NCBI GenBank assembly: GCA_014896455.1
Contig: JADBKJ010000011.1
Coordinates: 1 to 64,000 of the forward strand
DNA length: 64,000 nt
Source: Thermoanaerobacter sp.
GTDB taxonomy: Bacteria > Bacillota > Thermoanaerobacteria > Thermoanaerobacterales > Thermoanaerobacteraceae
Reading direction: 5' to 3'
Notes under the pieces: model-generated
Told to the model about the DNA's origin: nothing
Databases searched by the model: none
The model's input: the letters and a program-made list of their open reading frames with translations, nothing else
Made by a program: the position numbers and the translations under genes
Part shown: piece after piece, positions 1 to 9,388 of the stretch
Layout of the letters: each line of letters begins with the position of its first letter
Position numbering within the stretch: position 1 is the first letter of the stretch

Positions 1-3
1 CAT

Positions 4-2142
4 TTATTCCAAACTTATTATCCTAATACGGAATTTATCTAAAAAATTAAATACCCCTTCGATATCCACATTATGAGCCCCATGCATTTTTATTTGCAAT
101 TTTGGGGGAAGGAAAGGGCTATACTTGGAGATAAAAAATTCCTGTTCCCTAGTATAGGGCAATAAACTTTCTAGAGACCACTTTCTTCTCTTAATATCCT
201 GTAAAATATAAATCAATTCATCATTAACAGGAATCTCCATGTGTCCGATTCCGTCTGTTTTCACCACGTCAACTCCATAATAGCGCAACATCCATATCAA
301 AGTTCTAAAAATATTTGTGCCAGTAAAGGTTTCAAATAGTAAGCCCTCTTTCGTTTTCCAGATAATCCTTTCGTCTGGCTTAACATTGAAATATCTATAA
401 GGTGTCCTTAATTCTTCTAAAACAGTCTGGGCCCTCTCATCAATAAAATCAAACTTACAGTCTGAACACAATATTTCGTGCATGCGTTCAGGAATACGGG
501 GGTGCAATGGTCCTAGTCCACCTGAATATCTAGGAGGCTTTCCATCCACCGCTTTTTTTACATATACTTTATTTTTATGAAAATCTATTTCTTCTATTTT
601 CCACAACCGCCCAGCAAGAATGATATTGTCTCCTTCGTTTAAAAGAGAAGTTTTTTCGATTTCTCCTATATTTTTAGTTCCATAAAAAACTTCATAAACC
701 TCTGGAGTCATGAAGACCGAGTAAAAATCTTTCTGTCTTAGCAATCGTTCCCCCTCTAGTCCTACAATCAATTCCTGTGTATCGGCCAATATTTCTAAAT
801 AATCCTTCTCAATCATGTGCTCAATTAATATACGGATATCTGATTCCGGCAGTTCATGAAAGGTAGCGTTTTCACTTATCAATGAAACAAGCTCCTCAAG
901 AGGGATACCGTTCAGCTGGTGACATATAGAAATAATTTGATGAAATAAAATATCATATGGGTACGGATAGCCTTTGCTGGGTTCAGTCCAACCTTGCAAC
1001 AAGAGATCCATCACTGCAATAGATTGCAGCAACCCATATTTGTCTGTGGTATACATCTGTAAATATTGACCTTCCCCTTGCTTTCTTCCTGACCTGCCCA
1101 ATCTCTGCTTTAAAGAGGAAACTGTAAATGTACTATCCACCTGTATTACCAGATCGATTTCCCCTATATCAATCCCTAGTTCTAAGGAGCTTGTAGCTAT
1201 AACGCTTCTAATTTCAGCGGACTCTGTCATCAGCTTCTCCACAAATTCCCGTTCGGCCTTAGCTATTGAAGAATGATGGGCATAATACCTTTCTCCCAGT
1301 CCCTCCCTTTGAGCTAAACGATTTAAAATTACTGTAGCCTCTTCTACTGCCGCCCGACTATTAAAAAAGATCAAAGAGGTATAGTTCCGGGTCAGTTCTA
1401 GAATATCTTCGTATAATTCCAGAGGATAATTTCCTGTTTTAGTTTTTTCAAAATGCATTAAACTGTAATAGATGTCCCTCTCAAATCCCTTTACTTCAAT
1501 GATTTCCACATTATCTGGATTGTTGCAATTAACCCACTTTTTAATGAGAGAAAAATTATCGATTGTTGCTGACAACCCGATGATCCGAGGGGGCTTTTTG
1601 CTGTATCGCTCAATACGAGATAAGAGAGATCGGAGCTGAACTCCTCTTTCTGTATCAATAAAAGCGTGGAGTTCGTCAATTACAATAAATTCGAGGTCAT
1701 GAAATAATTGCTTCAAAGAGCGGGTTCTGTTTATGAACAAGCTTTCAATGGATTCAGGAGTAATCTGTAATATGCCAGCAGGATTATCAATTAATTTTTT
1801 CTTACTGTGTTGGCCCACATCACCATGCCACCTATGCACAGGAATATTCATCTCTTCACATAATTTTTGAAGGCGCTCAAATTGATTATTAATCAAAGCC
1901 TTTAGAGGAGAAACGTAAAGAACCTTCAAAACGCTAGGAGCTGTCTTCTCGATTTTACTAATGATGGGCAAAAATGCAGCCTCAGTTTTTCCAGAAGCTG
2001 TACCTGACGACAACACCACATCTTTTTCTGTATCGATAATCACCGGGATTGCTTTTTCTTGGATAGGGGTAAAATGTTTCCATCCCATGTCCCATATTTT
2101 CTTTTGCACTTTATCTGATAGCTTATAAAATATTTGGCTCAT
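4..2142 (-). CDS. sngC: Superfamily II DEAD/DEAH-box helicase, Shango SngC-like (Lhr-like)
   Basis: Walker A-like SSGTASGKTEAAF, motif II VIDELHAF, SATIDN, motif VI QRLGRSGRKQG; third gene of an ATPase/TerB operon. Confidence 0.7.
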   Translation of the reverse strand: MSQIFYKLSDKVQKKIWDMGWKHFTPIQEKAIPVIIDTEKDVVLSSGTASGKTEAAFLPIISKIEKTAPSVLKVLYVSPLKALINNQFERLQKLCEEMNIPVHRWHGDVGQHSKKKLIDNPAGILQITPESIESLFINRTRSLKQLFHDLEFIVIDELHAFIDTERGVQLRSLLSRIERYSKKPPRIIGLSATIDNFSLIKKWVNCNNPDNVEIIEVKGFERDIYYSLMHFEKTKTGNYPLELYEDILELTRNYTSLIFFNSRAAVEEATVILNRLAQREGLGERYYAHHSSIAKAEREFVEKLMTESAEIRSVIATSSLELGIDIGEIDLVIQVDSTFTVSSLKQRLGRSGRKQGEGQYLQMYTTDKYGLLQSIAVMDLLLQGWTEPSKGYPYPYDILFHQIISICHQLNGIPLEELVSLISENATFHELPESDIRILIEHMIEKDYLEILADTQELIVGLEGERLLRQKDFYSVFMTPEVYEVFYGTKNIGEIEKTSLLNEGDNIILAGRLWKIEEIDFHKNKVYVKKAVDGKPPRYSGGLGPLHPRIPERMHEILCSDCKFDFIDERAQTVLEELRTPYRYFNVKPDERIIWKTKEGLLFETFTGTNIFRTLIWMLRYYGVDVVKTDGIGHMEIPVNDELIYILQDIKRRKWSLESLLPYTREQEFFISKYSPFLPPKLQIKMHGAHNVDIEGVFNFLDKFRIRIISLE

Positions 2143-2160
2143 ATTTATTTGCCTCCCAGG

Positions 2161-3492
2161 TTATGAAAGCTGGGTTCTTTTAAAACGTTTATGGATGTCG
2201 ATGACTTTTTCCGAGAAGTTGTTTTCTCTAGTCTCTTCTCCTATATATAATTCTTCAAAATTCAGAGCAGGATGTTCCATCTTAATATTCAAAAAGCTGA
2301 TAAACTGTCTGATCACATCTCCTAAAATAATGTGCTTTTCAGCACCTGGTCGTTTGTATGTCCACAGTAGATACTTTCGAATTTCTTCGTCCGTCACATT
2401 TATTTCATAACCATAATGGGCTGCGTGGATATCCCGTATATTCATCAATAGAATCAAGGTTTCTTCAGGTGTAAGGGGAGTTAATTTCATTACTGCCTGC
2501 CTTAAATCTTGATATTCTTCCTTTTCCACCGCTGGCTTCAAACGTCGCTTCAATGCCTGGTAGCTGTAAAGCCCACGGCGCTCATCCTCTAAAAACTCAG
2601 GGGTACCGCTAAACGTTATATACAAACCCTCAACTGAACCTTGCAAAATGTCATTGTAGATCATCAGGATATAGTCATAATTTTTTTCTCTGGCTTCCCT
2701 ATGAGTAATCTTATATAGATTGACTGCTTCATCTAAATTGATAATCAAGCCTGAATACCCTGCTTGCCTTACAAATTTACACAGCACTTTTAAGTAACCA
2801 TAATAATTGCTATCATTAATGATCTCTCTAATTCCTAAGTCCCGCATTGCATCGGTTTTGGTCAAATATTCTCCTCTGAGCCACCTCAAAGCTTGACGCT
2901 GTTTTTCCTTATCTTGCTTTACAAAACTTTTATAGTAAATACTTAGAACTTTTGCAAAATCGTAACCACCCGTTAACTCATCTAAATGAGAAACAGCTTT
3001 AACAATTTCTTTCTCTACTGCTTGAACAAATACACTCTCCTCCAAAACAGCTCTATCTTCATAATCTAGGTCTTCCATTACTTTCTTTTGCAAACCCATT
3101 ATCCACTGATCTAAAATAATGGGCAGGGTGTTCCCTTGGGGTGCGGATTTGGTTGATAGATTTTTTATCAATTCATTGTACAAGGCCAGAGCTTGATTAT
3201 CGCTTCCATACAATCTTCTATGGGGAGTAAAATCCGCATTGGTAACTACAAATCCTTCTTCTAGACCCACTTGCCTAACAAAATTTTGCATAAAACTTTT
3301 CCCAGTTCCATAGGCGCCGACAAAAAACTTGATCATAGAGTTTCCATTTTCTTTTATGTCTCTTAACTCTTCTCTTATTTGTTTCATTTCCGCTTCCCGG
3401 CCCACCATTATATACTGGAGACCTCTTTTAGGAACCACCCCGCCTGCCAATGCACTTAAAATATCTGCTGAATCTCTCCTTTTAATTTTCAT
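2161..3492 (-). CDS. sngB: P-loop ATPase of the BREX/DUF2791-like type, Shango SngB-like
   Basis: Walker A FFVGAYGTGKSFMQNF and LIINLDEAVNLYK; sits between a TerB protein and a helicase. Confidence 0.7.
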   Translation of the reverse strand: MKIKRRDSADILSALAGGVVPKRGLQYIMVGREAEMKQIREELRDIKENGNSMIKFFVGAYGTGKSFMQNFVRQVGLEEGFVVTNADFTPHRRLYGSDNQALALYNELIKNLSTKSAPQGNTLPIILDQWIMGLQKKVMEDLDYEDRAVLEESVFVQAVEKEIVKAVSHLDELTGGYDFAKVLSIYYKSFVKQDKEKQRQALRWLRGEYLTKTDAMRDLGIREIINDSNYYGYLKVLCKFVRQAGYSGLIINLDEAVNLYKITHREAREKNYDYILMIYNDILQGSVEGLYITFSGTPEFLEDERRGLYSYQALKRRLKPAVEKEEYQDLRQAVMKLTPLTPEETLILLMNIRDIHAAHYGYEINVTDEEIRKYLLWTYKRPGAEKHIILGDVIRQFISFLNIKMEHPALNFEELYIGEETRENNFSEKVIDIHKRFKRTQLS

Positions 3493-5326
3493 GCCGATTA
3501 CTCCTCTCCACTTCTTCCCATACAGTTACCAGCTCTTCGTTTATCACATACTCTTCTCCTATGAGCTCAATAAAGACATCTTCTAAATATTCCTCCGCTT
3601 TAGCATTTATCTGCTCGACAAAAATCGTTACAGGAACACCTTGATCTCTCAACTGTTCCTCTGCTTCATTTATGCTTTTCTTTCTATTGGAAAATGTGCT
3701 GATAAATTTAAATTCCTCTTCTGTTAAGGAAGAAATAAATCCTTCCACATCAACTTCTTCGTCAGACAAGCGGATTCGAGACCTATTTTCGGGAATGTCT
3801 ATTTCAGGCAATTCCAGTTCAGGTTCAGTTTCCTCGCCGTCTATCCCTGTGGTTTGGACTGGTCTTGGAGGTATAATATGTTTCGGCCCTTCCTTTTCCT
3901 TCGATGCTACTTGAGAAAAACGATTCTTTATTTTTTTATCTGGAGAAAAACGGCTTTTTAGTCCTACATCCTCTGTTAGATCTAATCTCTTTATTTCCTC
4001 TAATAAAGCTTCTTTAAACCCAGGAGGCAACAATTCTTCGTTTACTTGAAGCTGTCTGGTAATTCCAGCGAGCAATCGAGCAACATTCTCTGAAAGCCGG
4101 AATAAAGCTGTTACTTCATTGTAAAAATAATCTGTAGGCACATATTGTAAGTACTTTATAATACGGCTTGGAACATTTCGCCCTATTACTGCACTACTAA
4201 AAAAGTGGTAGGTCTCTATTTTTTCTTCTGGTCTAAACCAGGCTTTCTCCAGATCTAATCCCTCTTCTATGTTTATCCTTTGAAATAATTTTAAAGCCTG
4301 TTCAAAAACAGCGTATACTCTTTGGGCATTTGTCTTAAAAAAGGTAGTTTCTGAATATCCATATAGAACCTTTCGCCATTCTTCCATAGGTATTTTGCTA
4401 ATATCTTCTTGATATTCTTTGAAAATCTGATAAAAATTGAGCCCAGAATACGGTTCTGCCCCTAATCCCCATTTATAAGCCAATTCAATTTCATTCAGTT
4501 CTACCAACATATCCCTTATCCAGGGCACAATATACCTGTCCAGATCAGGAAGTCTATCCTTGTACGCCTCCCGTAAGCGGACCATCGTACTAACGTTGAA
4601 CGCAGCACTTTGATTGAATGTATAGTTCAAGAGCTCATAAACAAACAAAATAACGTAGCTCAAATCTGTGTCCAAATAATTGCCGTTTAGTGCCTGATAC
4701 CTCCAGTAGAAATACCACCTCTTCTGCCTTTCGTCCAAATCTCTAAAAGTAGTCCAATACACCCTCAACGGCACAAAATCCGCCTTGTTGAGTTTCATAT
4801 CAGCGTATTTAATTGAATCCTTCATAAACTCCGTTTCACGAGTGGAAAAGGTAATTTCTATAGCAGGCGAGCTCGACTTTTTGGCTTTGACAGAATTTTT
4901 TAGTTCCTCAATTTCTTTTCTTATGTAGAGAGGAGTTTCAAGATGAGCATATTCTGGCAGTATGATATCTTCTTCCTTGTAAAATTTCTCTTTTCCTTTT
5001 TGAAGTAAAACTTTTTCTGGAGAAGGTTCAAGTTTTTTGACTTGAGTAACTTCCTTCGTAAAAGGAAGCTGAGTTGGTGTTTCGGGAAGCCTCTTTGAAA
5101 CCTTTTCTTCCCTTTCTGAATACTCCTTCTGCCATTTCTTAATAAAAAACATATCTATCCAACCCAATACCATAGTCAAAGGGAGCAATTTGCCTGCGGA
5201 AAATATGACAATCAAGAGATATATCACGGTCTTTAGATATTTTTGATAATAAAAAAGATGTGCTCCAAAACCCCCCAAGAAAAATGCCAATAAATAACCT
5301 ACTGTTGGAGACTTGCCTTTTTTCAT
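3482..5326 (-). CDS. sngA: TM2-domain + TerB_N/TerB_C protein, Shango SngA-like
   Basis: N-terminal TM2-like GYLLAFFLGGFGAHLFYYQKY; TerB_N-like RVYWTTFRDLDERQKRWYFYWRYQ; acidic C-terminal TerB_C-like region; overlaps the ATPase gene by 11 bp. Confidence 0.65.
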   Translation of the reverse strand: MKKGKSPTVGYLLAFFLGGFGAHLFYYQKYLKTVIYLLIVIFSAGKLLPLTMVLGWIDMFFIKKWQKEYSEREEKVSKRLPETPTQLPFTKEVTQVKKLEPSPEKVLLQKGKEKFYKEEDIILPEYAHLETPLYIRKEIEELKNSVKAKKSSSPAIEITFSTRETEFMKDSIKYADMKLNKADFVPLRVYWTTFRDLDERQKRWYFYWRYQALNGNYLDTDLSYVILFVYELLNYTFNQSAAFNVSTMVRLREAYKDRLPDLDRYIVPWIRDMLVELNEIELAYKWGLGAEPYSGLNFYQIFKEYQEDISKIPMEEWRKVLYGYSETTFFKTNAQRVYAVFEQALKLFQRINIEEGLDLEKAWFRPEEKIETYHFFSSAVIGRNVPSRIIKYLQYVPTDYFYNEVTALFRLSENVARLLAGITRQLQVNEELLPPGFKEALLEEIKRLDLTEDVGLKSRFSPDKKIKNRFSQVASKEKEGPKHIIPPRPVQTTGIDGEETEPELELPEIDIPENRSRIRLSDEEVDVEGFISSLTEEEFKFISTFSNRKKSINEAEEQLRDQGVPVTIFVEQINAKAEEYLEDVFIELIGEEYVINEELVTVWEEVERSNRHEN

Positions 5327-5451
5327 TTAATGTCCCTCCCGAAATTTTTCAGGTAATATTCATAGCCTTATTTGCCGTTACCTTTAAATATGTCAATAGC
5401 TGAATAAAATCAACCTATTTTAACGGTTTTAAATTGAGCCACCCTGCGTAA

Positions 5452-5946
5452 TTAACCCCTCCATGCACTTATTACCAACTGAAAGAAGAAATTAATCGAT
5501 GGGAAAAAATTAGCTATATCTGATTCTACTACAAATTCATTTTCATTCTCTTCTGATACAATAAATTTAGTTGTTAGAGTTTGGTGACGTAGCCATTTAT
5601 CAAACCAAGTTTCATATTCACCTATAGGAGTCATCTTAACGTTTTTACGGCTAAAATTAACATAATCCGGAAAATCACTTAGTAGTTCCTCTTCAAGGGA
5701 TTCGGAGATAGAATTAAAAATTAATTGATCTTCAATTTCTAAAAATGCTAGTGGTCGTGTCATACCATCACGCTTTGCAGCGCGAATTATAGTTGCAAAA
5801 GTAGGTGTATACCTATCATGTTTAATTCTATATATTAGATAACCTAAATTACCATCAAGATTTGCTTCATATGCGAGATGATCAATTGGGTCTCTTATTA
5901 GTTCTTCTGACAAATTTGTTTTAATATTTTTCCATACTTTTTTCAA
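5452..5946 (-). pseudogene. Truncated reverse transcriptase (UG/Abi defence-type), 5' fragment
   Basis: RT-like N-terminus (RYTPTFATIIRAAKRDGMTRPLAFLEIEDQLIFNSI) through motif A (ESDIANFFPSI), then loss of frame; no palm YADD motif nearby. Confidence 0.65.
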
Positions 5947-6126
5947 ATAATCTTTATTAATAACCTTTTGAAAGGTAATTTTAGTCTCTTGGACTATTTT
6001 ATCCCTCTTTTCGAGAGCTCTCTATGCTTAATGAAATTCTTCTTTTTTTTAAATTGCTTTATTTATCAATTCGATTAAAGTCTTTTTTATTTATGTGTTT
6101 AAAATCCCTTCATCTAAATCTAGTAA

Positions 6127-6633
6127 CTAATCTTTAGTTATAGTTTCTAAAAAATCGAACGACCTTTTAATTTCCTCATCAGTGTAATATTTATCCGATT
6201 TAACTATTTTTATTTTTCTAATGATATCTTCTTTTACATATTTTTTCTCTTCTTTAAAATACATAATTGTAGCAACTAATTCCAAGAATCTAGAATTCTC
6301 TCTATTTAATCTATATATCACTTCTTTGTAGTTTTCTAGATCACCTTTTACACCAATGTCATCAATATTTAATTCATAAGTGTAAGTGGGGAAATAATTA
6401 TCATGCTCCTTAACATCTTCTTTTATCACATTAATCGATTTAAGCTCTTCAAGTTCTATTGTCAAAACATCCGAATATGGACCATAGTAATGGAAATAAA
6501 AATCTTCTTTAAAATCCGCTCCTAAATTTTTCAAAATATAAACCATCTTCTGTAATTTTTTTCGTCCTTCAATCTTTCCTGCAATTCGTAAAAGTTCAAT
6601 AATATTTGCATAATTTTCTAGAAAACTACTCAT
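6127..6633 (-). CDS. YwgA-like protein (possible DUF4065/Panacea-like fold)
   Basis: GRKKLQKMVYILKNLG...FHYYGPYSDVL; 4-bp overlap with the upstream HD gene. Confidence 0.6.
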   Translation of the reverse strand: MSSFLENYANIIELLRIAGKIEGRKKLQKMVYILKNLGADFKEDFYFHYYGPYSDVLTIELEELKSINVIKEDVKEHDNYFPTYTYELNIDDIGVKGDLENYKEVIYRLNRENSRFLELVATIMYFKEEKKYVKEDIIRKIKIVKSDKYYTDEEIKRSFDFLETITKD

Positions 6634-7967
6634 TGACCTTCCTCCCCCTCCTTAATAATTTTAATAAGCTCATCAGTTATATCTTCTCCTTCATAATTAG
6701 CTCTCGTAAAATATAGGCAATATCTATACTTTTTAATACCCGCTAAACTTTTTATTGAATCTGAAAATCTTGTAATTGAGTTATATTTCCCCTCTTTATG
6801 TATTAAAATCACCGGTTTTTCTCCTTCTTCTCCTTCTACGTAATAGTCATATGTAACATTACTAGGCCTATCTATTCCAAAATAGTACTCTACATTTTCT
6901 TCCTCAAATCCATATTGTATCAATTTCTCTTTTAGTTTATTTTCTATTTTTCCTATATGATGAATATTGTCTTCTTTGAGTTCATACGCTTTATATAGAT
7001 CTCTTCTTAAATATCTATTACATAGGTCTCGTAGCACTTTGTCTTCCGAATCACGCCATAATGAAATTGCATACAAAATTATATTGTCATTTAACTTTAT
7101 ATAATCTTTTATGTCCATTTCATTTCCTTTTCTAAATACAGGAATTAAAGTGTCTATTCCTTTATCCAATCTATTTTGCTCATATAAATATTTTGCTCTC
7201 TTTAGAATATTTTCTAATAATAGTTCGTACCCTCTTGTCGTTTTGTGGTAGTACACTTGCCAGTACATGTAATATCTTGCGTGAATATATTGCTCAACTG
7301 CGTATAATCCTTTATAATCTATTGCTATAGATTCTCCATGAATCTGCATCGATTTGAAAATCATGTCAGGATCAAATAATCCATATTTTACACCTACGTA
7401 ATAACTATCTCTTAACAAATAATCCATCCTATCCACGTCTAACTGACTTGATAGCAAATAAACAATATATTTACGTTCATATTCCTTGCTAATAACACTT
7501 GCAATTTTTTGTGGCAAACTTTTATCTTTATCCTGCAAAACTTGATTTATTTCTGTATCACCAAGAATGATATTAATTGTCCATTTTTCATGATCTGAAC
7601 CAATTACCTTTTCAAAAATATGAGAAAAAGGACCATGTCCTATATCATGCAATAGAGCTGCCGTTAAAGCAGTCATTTCGGTTTCTTCATCTATACTAAC
7701 TCCAATACTTTTCAATTGGGATAAAGCTTTTTCCATTAAATACATAGTGCCTATTGAATGAGAAAACCTGTTGTGATTCGCCCCGTAATATGTAATTTCA
7801 GAAGTACCAAGTTGTTTAATCTGCCGTAATCTTTGAAACTCTTCAGTATCTATTAATTCTAGAATATAATCTCTCGTTATTACGATAAAATTATGAACTG
7901 GGTCTCTAAAATATTTTGGCTTCATAATAACCTTATTTTTCACCCCTAAGAATTTCTTATTAAACAA
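6630..7967 (-). CDS. HD-superfamily phosphohydrolase (YwfO/dNTPase-like)
   Basis: NHNRFSHSIGT ... AALLHDIGHGPFSHIFE HD motif. Confidence 0.85.
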   Translation of the reverse strand: MFNKKFLGVKNKVIMKPKYFRDPVHNFIVITRDYILELIDTEEFQRLRQIKQLGTSEITYYGANHNRFSHSIGTMYLMEKALSQLKSIGVSIDEETEMTALTAALLHDIGHGPFSHIFEKVIGSDHEKWTINIILGDTEINQVLQDKDKSLPQKIASVISKEYERKYIVYLLSSQLDVDRMDYLLRDSYYVGVKYGLFDPDMIFKSMQIHGESIAIDYKGLYAVEQYIHARYYMYWQVYYHKTTRGYELLLENILKRAKYLYEQNRLDKGIDTLIPVFRKGNEMDIKDYIKLNDNIILYAISLWRDSEDKVLRDLCNRYLRRDLYKAYELKEDNIHHIGKIENKLKEKLIQYGFEEENVEYYFGIDRPSNVTYDYYVEGEEGEKPVILIHKEGKYNSITRFSDSIKSLAGIKKYRYCLYFTRANYEGEDITDELIKIIKEGEEGQ

Positions 7968-8175
7968 GTAATCTTTCTGAAAACATTTTTTCTTGCTTTT
8001 ATCTTAATATCATTATATCCTATAACTTGTCACTTTCAAATAACAACTTTAACTCTTGTTGAAAACCTATACAACAAGCAGTTTCTTTATCTTTATTCAA
8101 AAATGCATAAGTATTTCTTTCTTCTAAATTACTTTTATTACTATAGTTGGTGTTTTTATCTTATTTTTTAATGTC

Positions 8176-8254
8176 TTGACAAAAAATTTTTTTGATATAC
8201 AATCACCTCTAGGGGGGATTAATAATGAAAGAATTTTTGTATAATTTGCCATAA
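8176..8254 (+). promoter_or_regulatory. Sigma-A type promoter followed by RBS and a 9-codon ORF (MKEFLYNLP)
   Basis: TTGACA-N16-TACAAT, then AGGGGGGATTAATAATG; next stop after 9 codons. Confidence 0.4.
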
Positions 8255-8427
8255 GAAGAGAGTGAACCATAAAATATGAGCGATAAAAAATTCCCCCTCT
8301 TTATTCACAACTTAAATACAACATAATCGTCGCCTGAAGTTTAATAATTTTATTTCTATCATCTTTTTATAAATTCTTATAAATATAAATATTACGGCAT
8401 TTTCACTTCTCTTTCTCCGCTGCCACC

Positions 8428-9354
8428 TCATCCTCTACATATCTCACCTTTATAATACTCAATTGTCTCTTTTAACCCCTCTTCCAAACTATACTCCGGT
8501 TTCCATCCAAACACATCTAATGCTTTTTTATTATCAAGATAACTATGCACTATATCTCCTTTTCGAGGTTCTGTATAAATAGGCTCTAAAGAGGTATTCA
8601 TGATTTTATTCATCATTTCAACAAGCTCATTTATACTTGTAGGTTTATTCGTGCTTATATTTACAACCTCATTATCTCCCCTCTCCAGTGCCAAAAGATT
8701 GGCTTTAGCCACATCTTTTACATAAACAAAATCACGTGTTTGCTTTCCATCTCCGAAAATAATAGGTCTTTCCCCTTTAAGCATCTTATCTATAAAAATA
8801 GATATTACTCCACCTTCTCCTTTTGGGTCCTGTCTTATCCCATATACATTTGCATAGCGCAAAATCGTATACTTTAAGCCATACAATTGCCTGTATACTT
8901 CAAAATAATGCTCTGGTGTGTGCTTTGATATGCCATAGTAAGATATGGGATTTATTTTATGTACTTCATCAATAGGAAGATACTCAGGATTTCCATACAC
9001 TGCTGCTGATGAAGCGTATATAACTTTTTTAACACCACTTTTTCTGCAGCACTTCAGTAAATTTACTGTTCCAAGTATATTTACTTTTGCATCAAATACA
9101 GGATTATCAATTGATTTCTGTACATCTATTTGAGCTGCTTGATGTATCACATAATCAGGTTTTTCTTTTTCAAATATTTCATATAAGTCATCATCTGTGA
9201 TGTCTTTTTTATAAAAAATGGCCTTTTTATTTATAAATTCTTCTTTTCCTGTTGAAAGATTATCCACTATTACGACTTCATGTCCATTTTCAATCAGCAA
9301 ATCTACTATGTTTGAACCTATAAAACCTGCACCGCCTGTGACTAAAACTTTCAT
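8428..9354 (-). CDS. NAD-dependent sugar epimerase/dehydratase (UDP-glucose 4-epimerase-like)
   Basis: MKVLVTGGAGFIGSNIVD; YGISKHTPEHY (YxxxK). Confidence 0.85.
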   Translation of the reverse strand: MKVLVTGGAGFIGSNIVDLLIENGHEVVIVDNLSTGKEEFINKKAIFYKKDITDDDLYEIFEKEKPDYVIHQAAQIDVQKSIDNPVFDAKVNILGTVNLLKCCRKSGVKKVIYASSAAVYGNPEYLPIDEVHKINPISYYGISKHTPEHYFEVYRQLYGLKYTILRYANVYGIRQDPKGEGGVISIFIDKMLKGERPIIFGDGKQTRDFVYVKDVAKANLLALERGDNEVVNISTNKPTSINELVEMMNKIMNTSLEPIYTEPRKGDIVHSYLDNKKALDVFGWKPEYSLEEGLKETIEYYKGEICRG

Positions 9355-9388
9355 CGCATATATCTCCTCACTTATTAAAATTCAAAAA

